A DNA stretch of 64,000 nt, taken from CBFHMJ01 sp965656875 (lineage in GTDB: Bacteria; Pseudomonadota; Gammaproteobacteria; Enterobacterales; Alteromonadaceae). How positions within the stretch are numbered: the first letter of the stretch is position 1; each line of letters starts with the position of its first letter. This document shows, piece by piece, positions 1-9,081 of the stretch. The position numbers and the translations under genes are program-made. The stretch lies in NCBI GenBank assembly GCA_965656875.1, contig CBFHMJ010000025.1, forward strand, positions 186,001-250,000, given 5' to 3'. The notes under the pieces are model-generated. The model searched no databases and was not told the DNA's origin. It saw only the letters and a list, made by a program, of their open reading frames with translations.

Positions 1-1755
1 TTTAATTGCATCAACATCCTCTCCCTGACGAGATGTTTTCAGATCATCGATAGCCTGACTAATCTGAGCAAATTCAGCTTCAGCTAACAATTCAGTCCCA
101 TCAACATGCAAAGCAGCTTCGATGGCTTCTACGACTCTGTCGGCTTCAACCTGCTGCTCACGCAGCATACGTAACGCAATATCTTCTTTAGCATTACTCA
201 TTGATGACTTAATCATTGAAGCAATCTGGTCATCCTGCAAGCCATAAGACGGTTTAACCTGAATGCTGGCACTAATTCCTGTCGATTTTTCGGTTGCTGA
301 TACACTCAGTAATCCATCAGCATCAACCTGAAACATCACCTGAATATGTGCGGCTCCAGCGGCCATTGGTGGAATACCAGTTAAATTAAAACGAGCGAGG
401 CTACGACAATCTTCAACCAGTTCACGTTCACCCTGAACAATGTGTACAGACATAGCTGTCTGCCCATCTTTAAAGGTTGTGAATTCTTGCGCTCGTGCCG
501 CTGGAATAGTGGTATTACGCGGGATTACTTTTTCAACGAGGCCACCCATGGTTTCAATACCGAGTGATAAAGGTGTTACATCCAACAGCAGCATATCGCT
601 GTCTGGCTTGTTACCCACCAATATATCAGCCTGAATTGCAGCACCTAAAGCAACAACTTTATCCGGGTCTACAGAAACTAGCGGCTCACGTTCAAAGAAT
701 GCTTTCACTTGTTCACGTACCAGAGGAACACGAGTAGAACCTCCAACCATGACGACTTCCAGCACTTCAGCCTTTTCAACACCAGCATCTTTCAAAGAAC
801 GACGACACGCACGAAGTGTTTTTTTCACTAAGTCGCCAATCAATTGTTCGAATATCTCACGCGTCATCGCAACAGGAGCAGCCCCATTTAACGCGGAAAC
901 ATCAACATTCAAACTATCAACTTCAGTCAATTGTTCTTTTACCTGACGGGCAATCGCCAAAGCAATACCCTGCTGTTGACTGGTTACTTCTGAAACACCG
1001 GCCTCTTTTACCAGATAATCTGCAAGTAAATGATCAAAATCGTCACCACCTAATGCAGAATCGCCACCAGTAGCCAGAACTTCGAATACGCCTTTATTTA
1101 AACGTAAGATTGAAATATCAAATGTACCACCACCCAGGTCATAAACGGCGATAACACCTTCCTGACCGGAATCCAGACCATAGGCGATAGCAGCAGCAGT
1201 GGGTTCGTTGATTAAGCGAAGAACGTTCAGATTAGCTAATAATGCAGCTTCTTTCGTGGCCTGACGCTGAGCATCATCAAAATATGCAGGAACAGTGATT
1301 ACGACACCATTTAATTCGCCACCTACAGCCTCTTCCGCTCTGTTAGCCAGTGTTTTCAGAATTTCAGCACCTGACTGAACCGGGTTAATTTCACCCGCAG
1401 CCGTTTTAACAGCAACGGTATTTCCCTGAGCCGTTAAATCGTAAGGAAGATTCGGCCACGATGCTTGAATATCGGCAACTGAGCGACCAACAAAACGCTT
1501 CATGGAAATCAGTGTATTCTTCACATCACTGGTTGCTTGCGCTTTAGCATCATAACCAACCGTAATATCAGCAGCACTGTAGTGAACAACAGAAGGCAAA
1601 ATATCACGACCCGCATGATCAGGGATCGTGTTTGCTTCGCCACTACGAACAGTAGCGACTAACGAATTCGTGGTTCCAAGGTCAATACCAGCCGAATGTT
1701 TATGCTGATGAGGTGCGGCACTCAGTCCGGGCTCAGAAATTTGTAATAACGCCAT
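1..1755 (-). CDS. hscA: Fe-S chaperone HscA (Hsp70 family), 3' end cut by window edge
   Basis: Specialised Hsp70 that, with HscB, uses ATP to release Fe-S clusters from IscU. Reading the minus strand from the ATG at 1755 gives an open frame with no stop to base 1 (585 codons). The N-terminus carries the Hsp70 phosphate-loop sequence GIDLGTTNSLV around residue 23. The family is usually about 616-620 residues, so roughly the last 30-35 residues lie outside the window. It follows hscB by 24 bases, in the normal isc order (iscR-S-U-A-hscB-hscA); fdx and iscX would be expected beyond the left edge. Position in the operon separates it from DnaK. Confidence 0.96.
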   Translation of the reverse strand, partial: MALLQISEPGLSAAPHQHKHSAGIDLGTTNSLVATVRSGEANTIPDHAGRDILPSVVHYSAADITVGYDAKAQATSDVKNTLISMKRFVGRSVADIQASWPNLPYDLTAQGNTVAVKTAAGEINPVQSGAEILKTLANRAEEAVGGELNGVVITVPAYFDDAQRQATKEAALLANLNVLRLINEPTAAAIAYGLDSGQEGVIAVYDLGGGTFDISILRLNKGVFEVLATGGDSALGGDDFDHLLADYLVKEAGVSEVTSQQQGIALAIARQVKEQLTEVDSLNVDVSALNGAAPVAMTREIFEQLIGDLVKKTLRACRRSLKDAGVEKAEVLEVVMVGGSTRVPLVREQVKAFFEREPLVSVDPDKVVALGAAIQADILVGNKPDSDMLLLDVTPLSLGIETMGGLVEKVIPRNTTIPAARAQEFTTFKDGQTAMSVHIVQGERELVEDCRSLARFNLTGIPPMAAGAAHIQVMFQVDADGLLSVSATEKSTGISASIQVKPSYGLQDDQIASMIKSSMSNAKEDIALRMLREQQVEADRVVEAIEAALHVDGTELLAEAEFAQISQAIDDLKTSRQGEDVDAIK

Positions 1756-1779
1756 GATAGTTTGCGGTAGCTCGTAAGT

Positions 1780-2304
1780 TTAATTAAATAGTTTGTCTTC
1801 AAGTGCATCAGCTTCATCCTGAAGCTTATACATGAACTTTAATTTTCGAATAATATTTGCAGCGCTAGCCTGTTCGTTCTGGCATTCACTGGTTAATTTG
1901 GGAACCAACTCATCAAACAATTCAGCAAGCTGTTTTTTCACATCGGCAACAAAGCTATCAAGAGCACTTTCAGGATCGTTAGCAGATGGAATATCTTCCA
2001 ACTGCTCTCTTAATTCCATCTGTTGCATAAGAAATACCGGATCTTGCAATGTCTGTTGTTCATGCTGAATATCAACGCCTTTCAGACTCAGCATATACTC
2101 ACTGCGACTCAAGGGTTGTTTTAACACCTGGTAAGCATCATTTAACTCAGCAGTTTTTTGAACCGACAGCAATTTTTCGTGATCGGTTGCCGTCGCAAAA
2201 TTATCGGGGTGAAGTTGACGTTGGATTTGCTGGTAACGTTCAGTGAGAAGAGCCAGATCAACATTAAATTGAACTGGCAAATTGAATAGCTCGAAGTAGT
2301 TCAA
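1780..2304 (-). CDS. hscB: Co-chaperone HscB (J-domain protein), TTG start
   Basis: J-domain partner of HscA that delivers IscU to the chaperone. The J-domain HPD motif is seen as LHPDNF near residue 34, followed by the helical C-terminal IscU-binding region. I place the start at the TTG at 2304: it begins NYFELFNLP, as HscB proteins do, gives 174 residues (family about 171-175), and is preceded by a GGAGG Shine-Dalgarno at 2310-2314 with 5-base spacing. The longer frame from 2376 would add 24 atypical residues and overlap iscA. It lies between iscA and hscA in the isc operon. Confidence 0.93.
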   Translation of the reverse strand: MNYFELFNLPVQFNVDLALLTERYQQIQRQLHPDNFATATDHEKLLSVQKTAELNDAYQVLKQPLSRSEYMLSLKGVDIQHEQQTLQDPVFLMQQMELREQLEDIPSANDPESALDSFVADVKKQLAELFDELVPKLTSECQNEQASAANIIRKLKFMYKLQDEADALEDKLFN

Positions 2305-2345
2305 GTATGCCTCCGAAGAAGTAAGGTTGTTGCGATGGTTTGGTG

Positions 2346-2669
2346 TTATACCGTAAAACTCTCGCCACAACCACATTCGCCTTTGGCGTTCGGGTTATTA
2401 AACTGGAAACCTTCATTCAGGCCTTCTTTAACAAAATCCAGTTCAATCCCGCTCAGATAGACAAGGCTTTTACCGTCAATGATGATATTGACGCCAGAAA
2501 CGTCAAATAACTCATCATCGTCGTTTAGTTCATCAACAAACTCCAGAACATATGCCAATCCGGAGCAGCCTGTAGTTTTTATTCCTACTCGCAAGCCAAG
2601 GCCTTTGCCACGGTTTAACAGGAATGTTCTTACACGGTTTGCAGCCGCTTCAGTTAATGAAATGGACAT
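2346..2669 (-). CDS. iscA: A-type Fe-S carrier IscA
   Basis: Carrier that helps pass Fe-S clusters to target proteins. It has 107 residues, the standard family length. The three conserved cysteines are at C35 (TTGCSG), C99 and C101 (the ECGCGESF tail). The gene sits between iscU and hscB as in Proteobacteria generally; its end leaves 41 bases before the TTG start of hscB. Confidence 0.96.
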   Translation of the reverse strand: MSISLTEAAANRVRTFLLNRGKGLGLRVGIKTTGCSGLAYVLEFVDELNDDDELFDVSGVNIIIDGKSLVYLSGIELDFVKEGLNEGFQFNNPNAKGECGCGESFTV

Positions 2670-2729
2670 GTTTTCTCCTGATACACCAAGTTTCAGTCGT
2701 TTGTTTACGATAAAAAATAACTACGTGGA

Positions 2730-3107
2730 TTAACCACGAGATTTGTAATCAGCAATTGCAGCTTTAATGGCATCTTCAGCCAAAATTGAACAATGGATTT
2801 TAACTGGCGGTAATGCCAGTTCTTCTGCAATTTCTGTATTTTTGATTTCACTTGCTTCTTCAATTGACTTGCCTTTCACCCATTCTGTAACCAGAGAAGA
2901 TGAAGCAATCGCAGAGCCACAACCGTATGTTTTGAATTTAGCATCTTCAATAATGCCATCATCAGTGATTTTCAATTGAAGTTTCATAACGTCACCACAT
3001 GCTGGTGCGCCAACCATTCCCGTTACTACGCTTGAATCATCTTTATCAAACGAGCCAACGTTACGTGGATTTTCGTAGTGATCGATTACTTTGTCGCTAT
3101 ATGCCAT
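2730..3107 (-). CDS. iscU: Fe-S scaffold IscU
   Basis: Scaffold on which IscS-derived sulfur and iron are assembled into 2Fe-2S clusters. At 125 residues it is slightly shorter than the usual 128. Cluster ligands are C37 (GAPACGDV, with D39), C63 (YGCGSA), H105 and C106. The HscA recognition motif LPPVK is at residues 99-103. It lies between iscS and iscA. Confidence 0.97.
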   Translation of the reverse strand: MAYSDKVIDHYENPRNVGSFDKDDSSVVTGMVGAPACGDVMKLQLKITDDGIIEDAKFKTYGCGSAIASSSLVTEWVKGKSIEEASEIKNTEIAEELALPPVKIHCSILAEDAIKAAIADYKSRG

Positions 3108-3175
3108 GGTGGTTTACCCGATAAATCTGTTTGCTGTTAATACGTTCCAATGACTGCCTGAAAGGTCAGTTCTTA

Positions 3176-4390
3176 TTAGTGAGCTGTCCACTCTACTTTA
3201 TTAAGGTCTACACCATCTTTAAACATCTCCCACAATGGAGACATTTCTCTCAGACGGCCAATTGATTTCTGAACCAAATCAACAGTGAAATCGATATCTT
3301 CTTCTGTGGTATAACGACCAATACAGAAGCGAATAGAACTGTGAGCAAGTTCATCAGTCAGACCTAACGCACGAAGAACATATGAAGGTTCAAGGCTTGC
3401 CGATGTACATGCAGAACCTGAAGACACGGCAATATCTTTTAATGCCATGATAAGTGACTCACCTTCAACATAGTTAAAGCTTACATTCAGTAATCCCGGA
3501 ACACGCTGTTCAAGATCGCCATTGATATAAACTTCTTCAATATCTTTAAGACCGTTCAACAATCTGTCGCGCAATGCTTTAATACGAACAGACTCAGTTT
3601 CCAGTTTTTCTTTTGCTACACGGAATGCTTCACCCATTCCCACGATTTGGTGAGTAGCCAGAGTACCCGAACGCATTCCACGCTCATGACCGCCACCGTG
3701 CATTTGCGCTTCCAGTCTGATTCTTGGCTTACGGCGAACATACAATGCACCGATACCTTTTGGACCATAAACTTTATGACCAGAAAATGACATCAGATCA
3801 ACCTTAAGGTCCTGCAAATCAATTGCAATTTTGCCTGCACTTTGGGCAGCATCGACATGGTAAACAATCTTACGTGAACGACAGAGTTCACCGATTGCTT
3901 TAATGTCCTGGATCACGCCAATTTCATTATTAACATGCATAATGCTCACTAACGTTGTGTCATCACGCATTGCAGCTTCCAGCTTGGCTAAATCAACCAG
4001 GCCATTTGCTTCAACGTCAAGATAAGTAACTTCAAATCCCTGACGTTCCATTTCACGACATGTATCTAAAACGGCTTTGTGCTCCGTTTTAACCGTAATT
4101 ATGTGTTTACCTTTTTTGTGGTAGAAATTACCAACACCTTTAATTGCCAGATTGTTTGATTCAGTAGCGCCTGAAGTAAATACAATCTCTCTTGGATCTG
4201 CATTTACCAGTTCAGCTACCTGATGTCTTGCAATATCCACGGCTTCTTCCGCTTGCCACCCATAACGATGTGAACGCGAGGCCGGATTACCGAAATTCCC
4301 ATCAATGGTCAAATACTCCATTAGTTTCTTTGCGACACTTTCATCACAAGGAGTAGTTGCTGCATAGTCAAGGTAAACGGGTAATTTCAT
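3176..4390 (-). CDS. iscS: Cysteine desulfurase IscS
   Basis: PLP enzyme that takes sulfur from cysteine and hands it to IscU and tRNA-thiolation partners. The start chosen is the ATG at 4390 (MKLPVYLDYAATTP). It gives 404 residues, like E. coli IscS, and has GGAG six bases upstream. A GTG at 4402 is in frame but would swallow that Shine-Dalgarno. The PLP lysine falls at K206 (SGHKVYGPKG) and the persulfide cysteine at C328 (SSGSACTSAS), matching E. coli numbering. It follows iscR by 13 bases. Confidence 0.97.
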   Translation of the reverse strand: MKLPVYLDYAATTPCDESVAKKLMEYLTIDGNFGNPASRSHRYGWQAEEAVDIARHQVAELVNADPREIVFTSGATESNNLAIKGVGNFYHKKGKHIITVKTEHKAVLDTCREMERQGFEVTYLDVEANGLVDLAKLEAAMRDDTTLVSIMHVNNEIGVIQDIKAIGELCRSRKIVYHVDAAQSAGKIAIDLQDLKVDLMSFSGHKVYGPKGIGALYVRRKPRIRLEAQMHGGGHERGMRSGTLATHQIVGMGEAFRVAKEKLETESVRIKALRDRLLNGLKDIEEVYINGDLEQRVPGLLNVSFNYVEGESLIMALKDIAVSSGSACTSASLEPSYVLRALGLTDELAHSSIRFCIGRYTTEEDIDFTVDLVQKSIGRLREMSPLWEMFKDGVDLNKVEWTAH

Positions 4391-4403
4391 TTCAGTCTCC
4401 ACA

Positions 4404-4907
4404 CTAGATCTGACAATTAATTTCTATAGAGTCACGATTCAAACCATCTTTGAAATTCCGGTCCTGAACCTGAATCTGGTCTTGTCGTTCGGCTACCGAC
4501 AAAACATCTTTATTCTCAACCAGCTCTGCCAGAGAAATGCTGTTAAGAAAATCATGAATTCTTTCGCTTAAATTAACCCAAAGCGAGTGGGTAAGGCATG
4601 AAACACCGTCCTGACAATCTCCAAGTCCCTGACAACGAGTTGCATCTACCGTTTCATCAACAGCCAGAATAACTTCGCTAACAGCGATTTCTTCGGAGTT
4701 TTTACCAAGGACGTAACCGCCGCCCGGGCCTCGAACACTGCTAACGAGCCCATTTTTGCGTAGTCTGGAAAATAACTGCTCCAGATAAGAAAGTGATATT
4801 CCCTGACGTTCTGAAATGTCAGCCAGAGGAACCGGTCCTGACTCTGTATGAAGCGCTACGTCTAACATTGCTGTTACAGCGTAGCGACCTTTTGATGTTA
4901 GTCGCAT
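4404..4907 (-). CDS. iscR: Fe-S sensing repressor IscR (Rrf2 family)
   Basis: Transcription factor that binds a 2Fe-2S cluster and represses its own isc operon when clusters are plentiful. It has an Rrf2 winged helix at residues 1-75 and the cluster ligands C92, C98, C104 and H107 (RCQGLGDCQDGVSCLTH). At 167 residues it is close to the E. coli length (162). A GAGG ribosome site lies 8 bases before the ATG. It is the first isc gene, transcribed from a promoter overlapped by two IscR-like sites at 4945-4994. Confidence 0.97.
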   Translation of the reverse strand: MRLTSKGRYAVTAMLDVALHTESGPVPLADISERQGISLSYLEQLFSRLRKNGLVSSVRGPGGGYVLGKNSEEIAVSEVILAVDETVDATRCQGLGDCQDGVSCLTHSLWVNLSERIHDFLNSISLAELVENKDVLSVAERQDQIQVQDRNFKDGLNRDSIEINCQI

Positions 4908-4937
4908 AGTTTATACCTCGGGTCAGTAAGTGGTCCG

Positions 4938-4965
4938 ATTCTACTAACCCTGGTATTTTAGTCAA
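4938..4965 (-). promoter_or_regulatory. iscR promoter (-35 / -10)
   Basis: On the minus strand a -35 TTGACT (4960-4965) is followed after 16 bases by a -10 TAGAAT (4938-4943), which places the transcription start about 25 bases before the iscR ATG. The -35 lies inside the downstream IscR-like site, so bound IscR would block RNA polymerase. A sigma-70 promoter is inferred from the hexamers. Confidence 0.7.
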
Positions 4966-4994
4966 GTATTTAACCAACTATTTTAGTCAAGTAT
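4945..4994 (-). promoter_or_regulatory. Two tandem IscR type-1-like operators
   Basis: The 18-base string AAATACTTGACTAAAATA occurs twice on the minus strand with a 25-base period. The upstream copy (4970-4994) continues as AGTTGGTTA, giving a near match to the remembered type-1 IscR consensus ATASYYGACTRWWWYAGTCRRSTAT. The downstream copy (4945-4969) keeps the left half but has a poorer right half (CCAGGGTTA). Tandem sites over the iscR promoter are the known arrangement for autorepression. Confidence 0.75.
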
Positions 4995-5005
4995 TTCGGA
5001 AGTCC

Positions 5006-5824
5006 TTAAATATCAGGATCAAAGGCTTCCATGGCTCTGCGACGTTCTTCGGCAGCCCGAGCTTCCGCTTCCTGAAAGTCGGTTTCTTCAACGGTCAAAT
5101 CAGGTAACTTCTTGTCACAAATGTCGCCACCAATCTGATTAATTGCTGAACAAATATCGTTAACTTTGTTATCCATCACATGCATGTGGTCAAGCATACG
5201 CCCAATCGCATTAGCGACTGGATCAGGATTATCAGCTGATACGGCATACGCATCAAAGCCATAACGTTTAGCAATTTCTTCGCGTTGATCACTTTTCATT
5301 TCTTTATTTTTAGTAGCGACAACACGCCCAGGAATGCCAATAACCGTAGCACCACCTGGCACATCCTTCACAACAACTGAATTAGAGCCAATTTTTGCAT
5401 TGTCACCGACCGTCAACGGACCCAAAACTTTTGCACCCGCACCGATAACGACTTTATTTCCTAAAGTCGGATGACGCTTTCCAGCATTCCATGTTGTTCC
5501 ACCTAATGTAACACCATGGTACAAGGTGCAGTCGTCACCAATTTCAGCCGTTTCGCCGATAACAACGCCCATGCCGTGATCGATAAAAAAGCGCTTGCCA
5601 ATTGTGGCATTGGGATGAATTTCAATACCTGTAAGCCATCTCGAAAAAGACGATAATCCGCGAGCAAAACCTTTCCAGTTCGAACGCCACAACTTGTGAC
5701 TAACGCGATGAAACCACACGGCGTGCAATCCCGGATAATTAAAAAATACGGACCAGAAACCGCGAGCTGCCGGGTCCCGTTCGTAGATACTGTTAATGTC
5801 GTCTTTAATCGATTCAAAAAACAT
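5006..5824 (-). CDS. cysE: Serine O-acetyltransferase
   Basis: Makes O-acetylserine from serine and acetyl-CoA, the committed step of cysteine synthesis and so the sulfur donor for IscS. It has 272 residues. The left-handed beta-helix hexapeptide repeats run from about residue 70 to 165 (IHPNATIGKRFFIDHG, GVTLGGTTW, VVIGAGAKVLGP, KIGSNSVVVKDV), with the usual catalytic histidine in DHGMGVVIGETA. The C-terminal 100 residues after the helix are longer and more charged than in E. coli CysE, as in the cysE gene found next to isc in Azotobacter-like operons. Its ATG overlaps the trmJ stop by one base (TAATG), implying coupling. It ends just before the iscR operators. Confidence 0.93.
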   Translation of the reverse strand: MFFESIKDDINSIYERDPAARGFWSVFFNYPGLHAVWFHRVSHKLWRSNWKGFARGLSSFSRWLTGIEIHPNATIGKRFFIDHGMGVVIGETAEIGDDCTLYHGVTLGGTTWNAGKRHPTLGNKVVIGAGAKVLGPLTVGDNAKIGSNSVVVKDVPGGATVIGIPGRVVATKNKEMKSDQREEIAKRYGFDAYAVSADNPDPVANAIGRMLDHMHVMDNKVNDICSAINQIGGDICDKKLPDLTVEETDFQEAEARAAEERRRAMEAFDPDI

Positions 5825-6552
5825 TAGTGCTTACCTTCGTCTCGTGACGCCTTCTGAACGGCACTGAGTATTCCGCGTAGGATATTCAATTCCTGCTTGT
5901 CAGGGCGTGTTCTGTTAAATAGTCGTCTTAACTTTGCAAGGACTTGTCCGGGATGTTGTTTAATGAGGAAGCCAACCTGACCCAGTACCGCTTCAAGATG
6001 TACATAAAAGCGTTCCATATCATCAACTAATGGATAGGGTTCTTCTTCACTGGAATGCTGATTAGCGGCAAGATGTGCTTTTCTTACTTCATAAGTAAGA
6101 ATTTGCACCGCCATAGCGAGATTCAGGGAGCTGTATTCAGGATTTGCAGGAATACACACATGGAAATTGCATTGTTGTAGCTCATCGTTTGTCAGGCCAT
6201 TGTTTTCACGGCCAAATACCAGGGCAACAGGATATTGTTCACTTTCGGCAGTCAGTTTCTGACCACATTCTTCTGGCTCAACCATCGGCCATTGCAACGT
6301 TCTTGAACGTGCGCTAGTGCCAATAACCAGACCACAATCTGTAATTGCTTCCTGTAACGTATCTACAGTCACTGCATTACCAAGAATATCAGTAGCGCCC
6401 GCAGCCAGCGCAGAGGAATGGCTATCGGGAGGAGAAACCGGATCAACCAGATAAAGCTTCGACAAGCCCATTGTTTTCATTGCTCGTGCAACGGAGCCAA
6501 TATTTCCGGTATGTGAGGTATTAACGAGTACGATTCGTATATTATCCAGCAT
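5824..6552 (-). CDS. trmJ: tRNA (cytidine/uridine-2'-O-)-methyltransferase TrmJ
   Basis: SPOUT-family enzyme that 2'-O-methylates position 32 of tRNA using SAM. It has 242 residues. The N-terminal IRIVLVNTSHTGNIGSVARAMKTMG and the knot motifs LVFGRENNGLTNDE and CIPANPEYSSLNLAMAVQ are typical of TrmJ. The C-terminal helical extension (about 165-242) is also as in TrmJ. It is the first gene of a trmJ-cysE-iscRSUA-hscBA run; trmJ beside isc is common in gammaproteobacteria. Confidence 0.95.
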   Translation of the reverse strand: MLDNIRIVLVNTSHTGNIGSVARAMKTMGLSKLYLVDPVSPPDSHSSALAAGATDILGNAVTVDTLQEAITDCGLVIGTSARSRTLQWPMVEPEECGQKLTAESEQYPVALVFGRENNGLTNDELQQCNFHVCIPANPEYSSLNLAMAVQILTYEVRKAHLAANQHSSEEEPYPLVDDMERFYVHLEAVLGQVGFLIKQHPGQVLAKLRRLFNRTRPDKQELNILRGILSAVQKASRDEGKH

Positions 6553-7051
6553 GTAACTTTTTCTCTGGTGAATATTCCTGGCAGTCAGTTAAAACTGATA
6601 ACTCCTTTACGGCCTGATACAGATGCAAAATCCTTATAGCTCCAACATTATCCCGCGCTCAACGACGATCAAAATCGAATGACTTTGTTAAGACGAACAC
6701 GAAGGGCGCGGAATTCTATCACAAGAGAACCGCTTCTTCATCCTTGCTTAACAGCAATATTTGCCCGACCAGTCATTCGCATAGAAACCTTATCATCAAT
6801 GGGATGCAGGCCTGTACGAAACAAAATAAAAACGAGGAATTCCCCCCTGCAAAGTTGGCGTTAAAGTCTACCTGTATTAAGAGATGTGAATTAAAACTTT
6901 TAGTTACTATATATGCTGATGCCAACGCCCGATATTTTCGGGTATCATCGGCAACCAAAATTGAGCCGGATCAGACTACACTTTCAAGTTTAGCAACCAG
7001 CTCACCTTTTCACTGCCAGTTCATCGCTGGAGCAACAACCGGAATTCCATT
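6553..7051. other. Intergenic region between divergent trmJ and glycosyltransferase
   Basis: About 500 bases that must hold promoters for both directions. Short open frames here (for example 6744-7070 plus) lack good ribosome sites and look non-coding. I see no convincing sigma-70 pair, RNA gene or repeat. Confidence 0.5.
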
Positions 7052-8365
7052 TTGCAGAAAAAAGCGTTAATCATTGGCTATGTTTGGCCAGAGCCTGACT
7101 CTTCAGCGGCCGGAGCACGTATGCTTCAACTTATACAGCTGCTACAAAGCATTGATTATGATGTTATTTTTGCATCCCCCGCCGCAAAAGGTGATCACTG
7201 CGTAGATTTAGAAAAATGGCACGTTGCTTCGCAATCTATTGCTCTTAACTGCTCATCATTCGACGACTGGCTAACAACAGTTATGCCAGATCTGGTGATG
7301 TTTGACCGTTTCATGATGGAAGAACAATTTAGCTGGCGAGTAGATAAAGTATGCCCCGACGCTATTAAATTGCTGGATTCCGAAGATTTGCATTTCTTGC
7401 GACACGCCAGGCATGAAGCACTCAAACAAGCCGCAAAAAAAACCAGCGAACCAGTTATCAACTCCCCGGTTTTTCAACAACTTCCCTTCGATGCTGGAAA
7501 TGTGTATGAAAACGGCCTGCAAAATGACATGGCACTGCGTGAAATTGCCAGTATTTACCGCTGTGACCTTACGCTCACGATATCTCGTGCGGAGATAGAC
7601 ATCCTGACCACTCAGTTTAATATTCCCGCTCAGCAGCTTTGCTATTGCCCTTTTTTGATTCCAGGAGAAGAGCCTGCTGAATCTCCCGACTTTGAAACTC
7701 GTCACGGATTCGTCACTATCGGCAATTTCAGGCATGCGCCAAACTGGGATGGCGTACTTCAACTAAAACAACATGTCTGGCCACTCATTAGAAAACGCCT
7801 ACCATCTGCCACACTTTCGATATTTGGCGCTTACCCACCACCCAAAGCGACCGCTTTAACCGACACTGCCACAGGCTTTTTAGTCAAAGGTTGGGCTGAA
7901 TCTGCGACTGACGAAATGAAAAAAGCTCGGGTTTGTCTTGCACCACTACGTTTCGGCGCAGGACTGAAAGGCAAACTGGTTGAAGCAATGGCGTGTGGAA
8001 CACCATCGGTGACGACATCCATCGGTGCTGAGGGACTGGCTCCACATACAGACTGGAACGGTGCTGTTTCTGATGAGCTATCTTCCTTTGCAGACGCTGC
8101 CATTCTGTTGCATGAAGACAAATCGACATGGTCTGCAGCGCAGCGACAAGGCTTTAATTTATTACAGCATCACTTCAATAGCGACGAACATCAAAATGCG
8201 GTTATTACTCAAATTCAACAGGTAGTTAATCACAGACAACAACACCGTTCTGCTAATTTCACTGGGCAAATGCTCCGTCATCACGCCCATCGCAGCACTC
8301 AGTTTATGTCTCAGTGGATTGAAGCTAAAACCAAATTAGCCACTGTTTCTACCAATGAAGAATAA
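7052..8365 (+). CDS. Glycosyltransferase (GT4-like, GT-B fold)
   Basis: Predicted cytosolic sugar transferase; donor and acceptor are unknown. It has 437 residues from a TTG start at 7052 (weak ribosome site, so the start is uncertain). The N-terminal half resembles a GT-B acceptor domain (KKALIIGYVWPEPDSSAAGARM). The C-terminal half has the donor-site signature: FVTIGNFRHAPNWDGV, then a GAYPPP strand, then RVCLAPLRFGAGLKGKLVEAMACGTPSVTT, with the EAMACG glutamate region of group 1/4 transferases. A histidine-rich tail follows from about residue 390. No other polysaccharide genes are nearby, so it is not part of a visible O-antigen or capsule cluster. Confidence 0.8.
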   Translation: MQKKALIIGYVWPEPDSSAAGARMLQLIQLLQSIDYDVIFASPAAKGDHCVDLEKWHVASQSIALNCSSFDDWLTTVMPDLVMFDRFMMEEQFSWRVDKVCPDAIKLLDSEDLHFLRHARHEALKQAAKKTSEPVINSPVFQQLPFDAGNVYENGLQNDMALREIASIYRCDLTLTISRAEIDILTTQFNIPAQQLCYCPFLIPGEEPAESPDFETRHGFVTIGNFRHAPNWDGVLQLKQHVWPLIRKRLPSATLSIFGAYPPPKATALTDTATGFLVKGWAESATDEMKKARVCLAPLRFGAGLKGKLVEAMACGTPSVTTSIGAEGLAPHTDWNGAVSDELSSFADAAILLHEDKSTWSAAQRQGFNLLQHHFNSDEHQNAVITQIQQVVNHRQQHRSANFTGQMLRHHAHRSTQFMSQWIEAKTKLATVSTNEE

Positions 8366-8500
8366 TCTGATTAAAGAACAACAATTGAATAATTGATGCT
8401 TAGACGCCATATAGCATATCAGTGCCTGTTAACCTTTGCGCGGGAACGGCAATCATCATAAGTCAGGTTATTCAATACAATAAAATAAAGAAGACACGTA

Positions 8501-9070
8501 ATGGCAAAAGCGAGTGATATAAAGAAAGGTTCAGCAGTAACCGTTAAAGGAAAAAAGTTACTGGTTAAAGAGATTGATGTGCAGAGTCCTGGCGCAAGAG
8601 GTGCCGCAACACTATATCGCATGCGCTTCACTGATCTGGAAACAGGAACGAAAGTGGAAGATCGGTTTAAGGGTGACGAAGTTCTGACAGAAATTGATCT
8701 ATCAAAACGTCCTGTTAACTTCTCTTATATCGATGGTGAAGAGTATATTTTTATGGACAGTGAAGATTACAGCCAATTCAACTTCAATAAAGAAACTATT
8801 AAAGAGGAACTGCTGTACATCACCGAGGAAATTGAAGGGCTGCAAGTTATGATCATTGATGGTCAGGCTGTTGCACTGGAGATTCCTCAATCCGTTGAAA
8901 TGGTCATTGAAGAAACTTCACCTTCTATTAAAGGCGCTTCTGCCAGCGCTCGTACGAAACCCGCCACATTTATTACCGGACTAGTTGTTCAGGTGCCTGA
9001 GTACCTTTCCGCTGGTGAACGAGTCAAAATTAATACATCAGATAAACGTTTCATGGGACGCGCAAACTAG
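8501..9070 (+). CDS. efpL: Elongation factor P-like protein EfpL (YeiP)
   Basis: EF-P paralogue that relieves ribosome stalling at difficult peptide bonds. It has 189 residues with the three-domain EF-P layout (KOW-like 1-65, OB domains after that). The loop tip reads SPGARGAA with arginine at position 33, where EF-P has its modified lysine; R33 is the mark of EfpL. An AAGAAG ribosome site lies before the ATG. radD starts 11 bases downstream, so the two are probably co-transcribed. Confidence 0.93.
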   Translation: MAKASDIKKGSAVTVKGKKLLVKEIDVQSPGARGAATLYRMRFTDLETGTKVEDRFKGDEVLTEIDLSKRPVNFSYIDGEEYIFMDSEDYSQFNFNKETIKEELLYITEEIEGLQVMIIDGQAVALEIPQSVEMVIEETSPSIKGASASARTKPATFITGLVVQVPEYLSAGERVKINTSDKRFMGRAN

Positions 9071-9081
9071 CCTGCACATCT

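Noticed and set aside
2305..2376. 24-residue N-terminal extension of HscB
   Set aside because: Overlaps iscA, is not HscB-like, and a TTG with a strong ribosome site lies at the right place.
6744..7070. 108-codon plus-strand frame before the glycosyltransferase gene
   Set aside because: No ribosome site, odd composition, and it overlaps the likely start of the glycosyltransferase in another frame.
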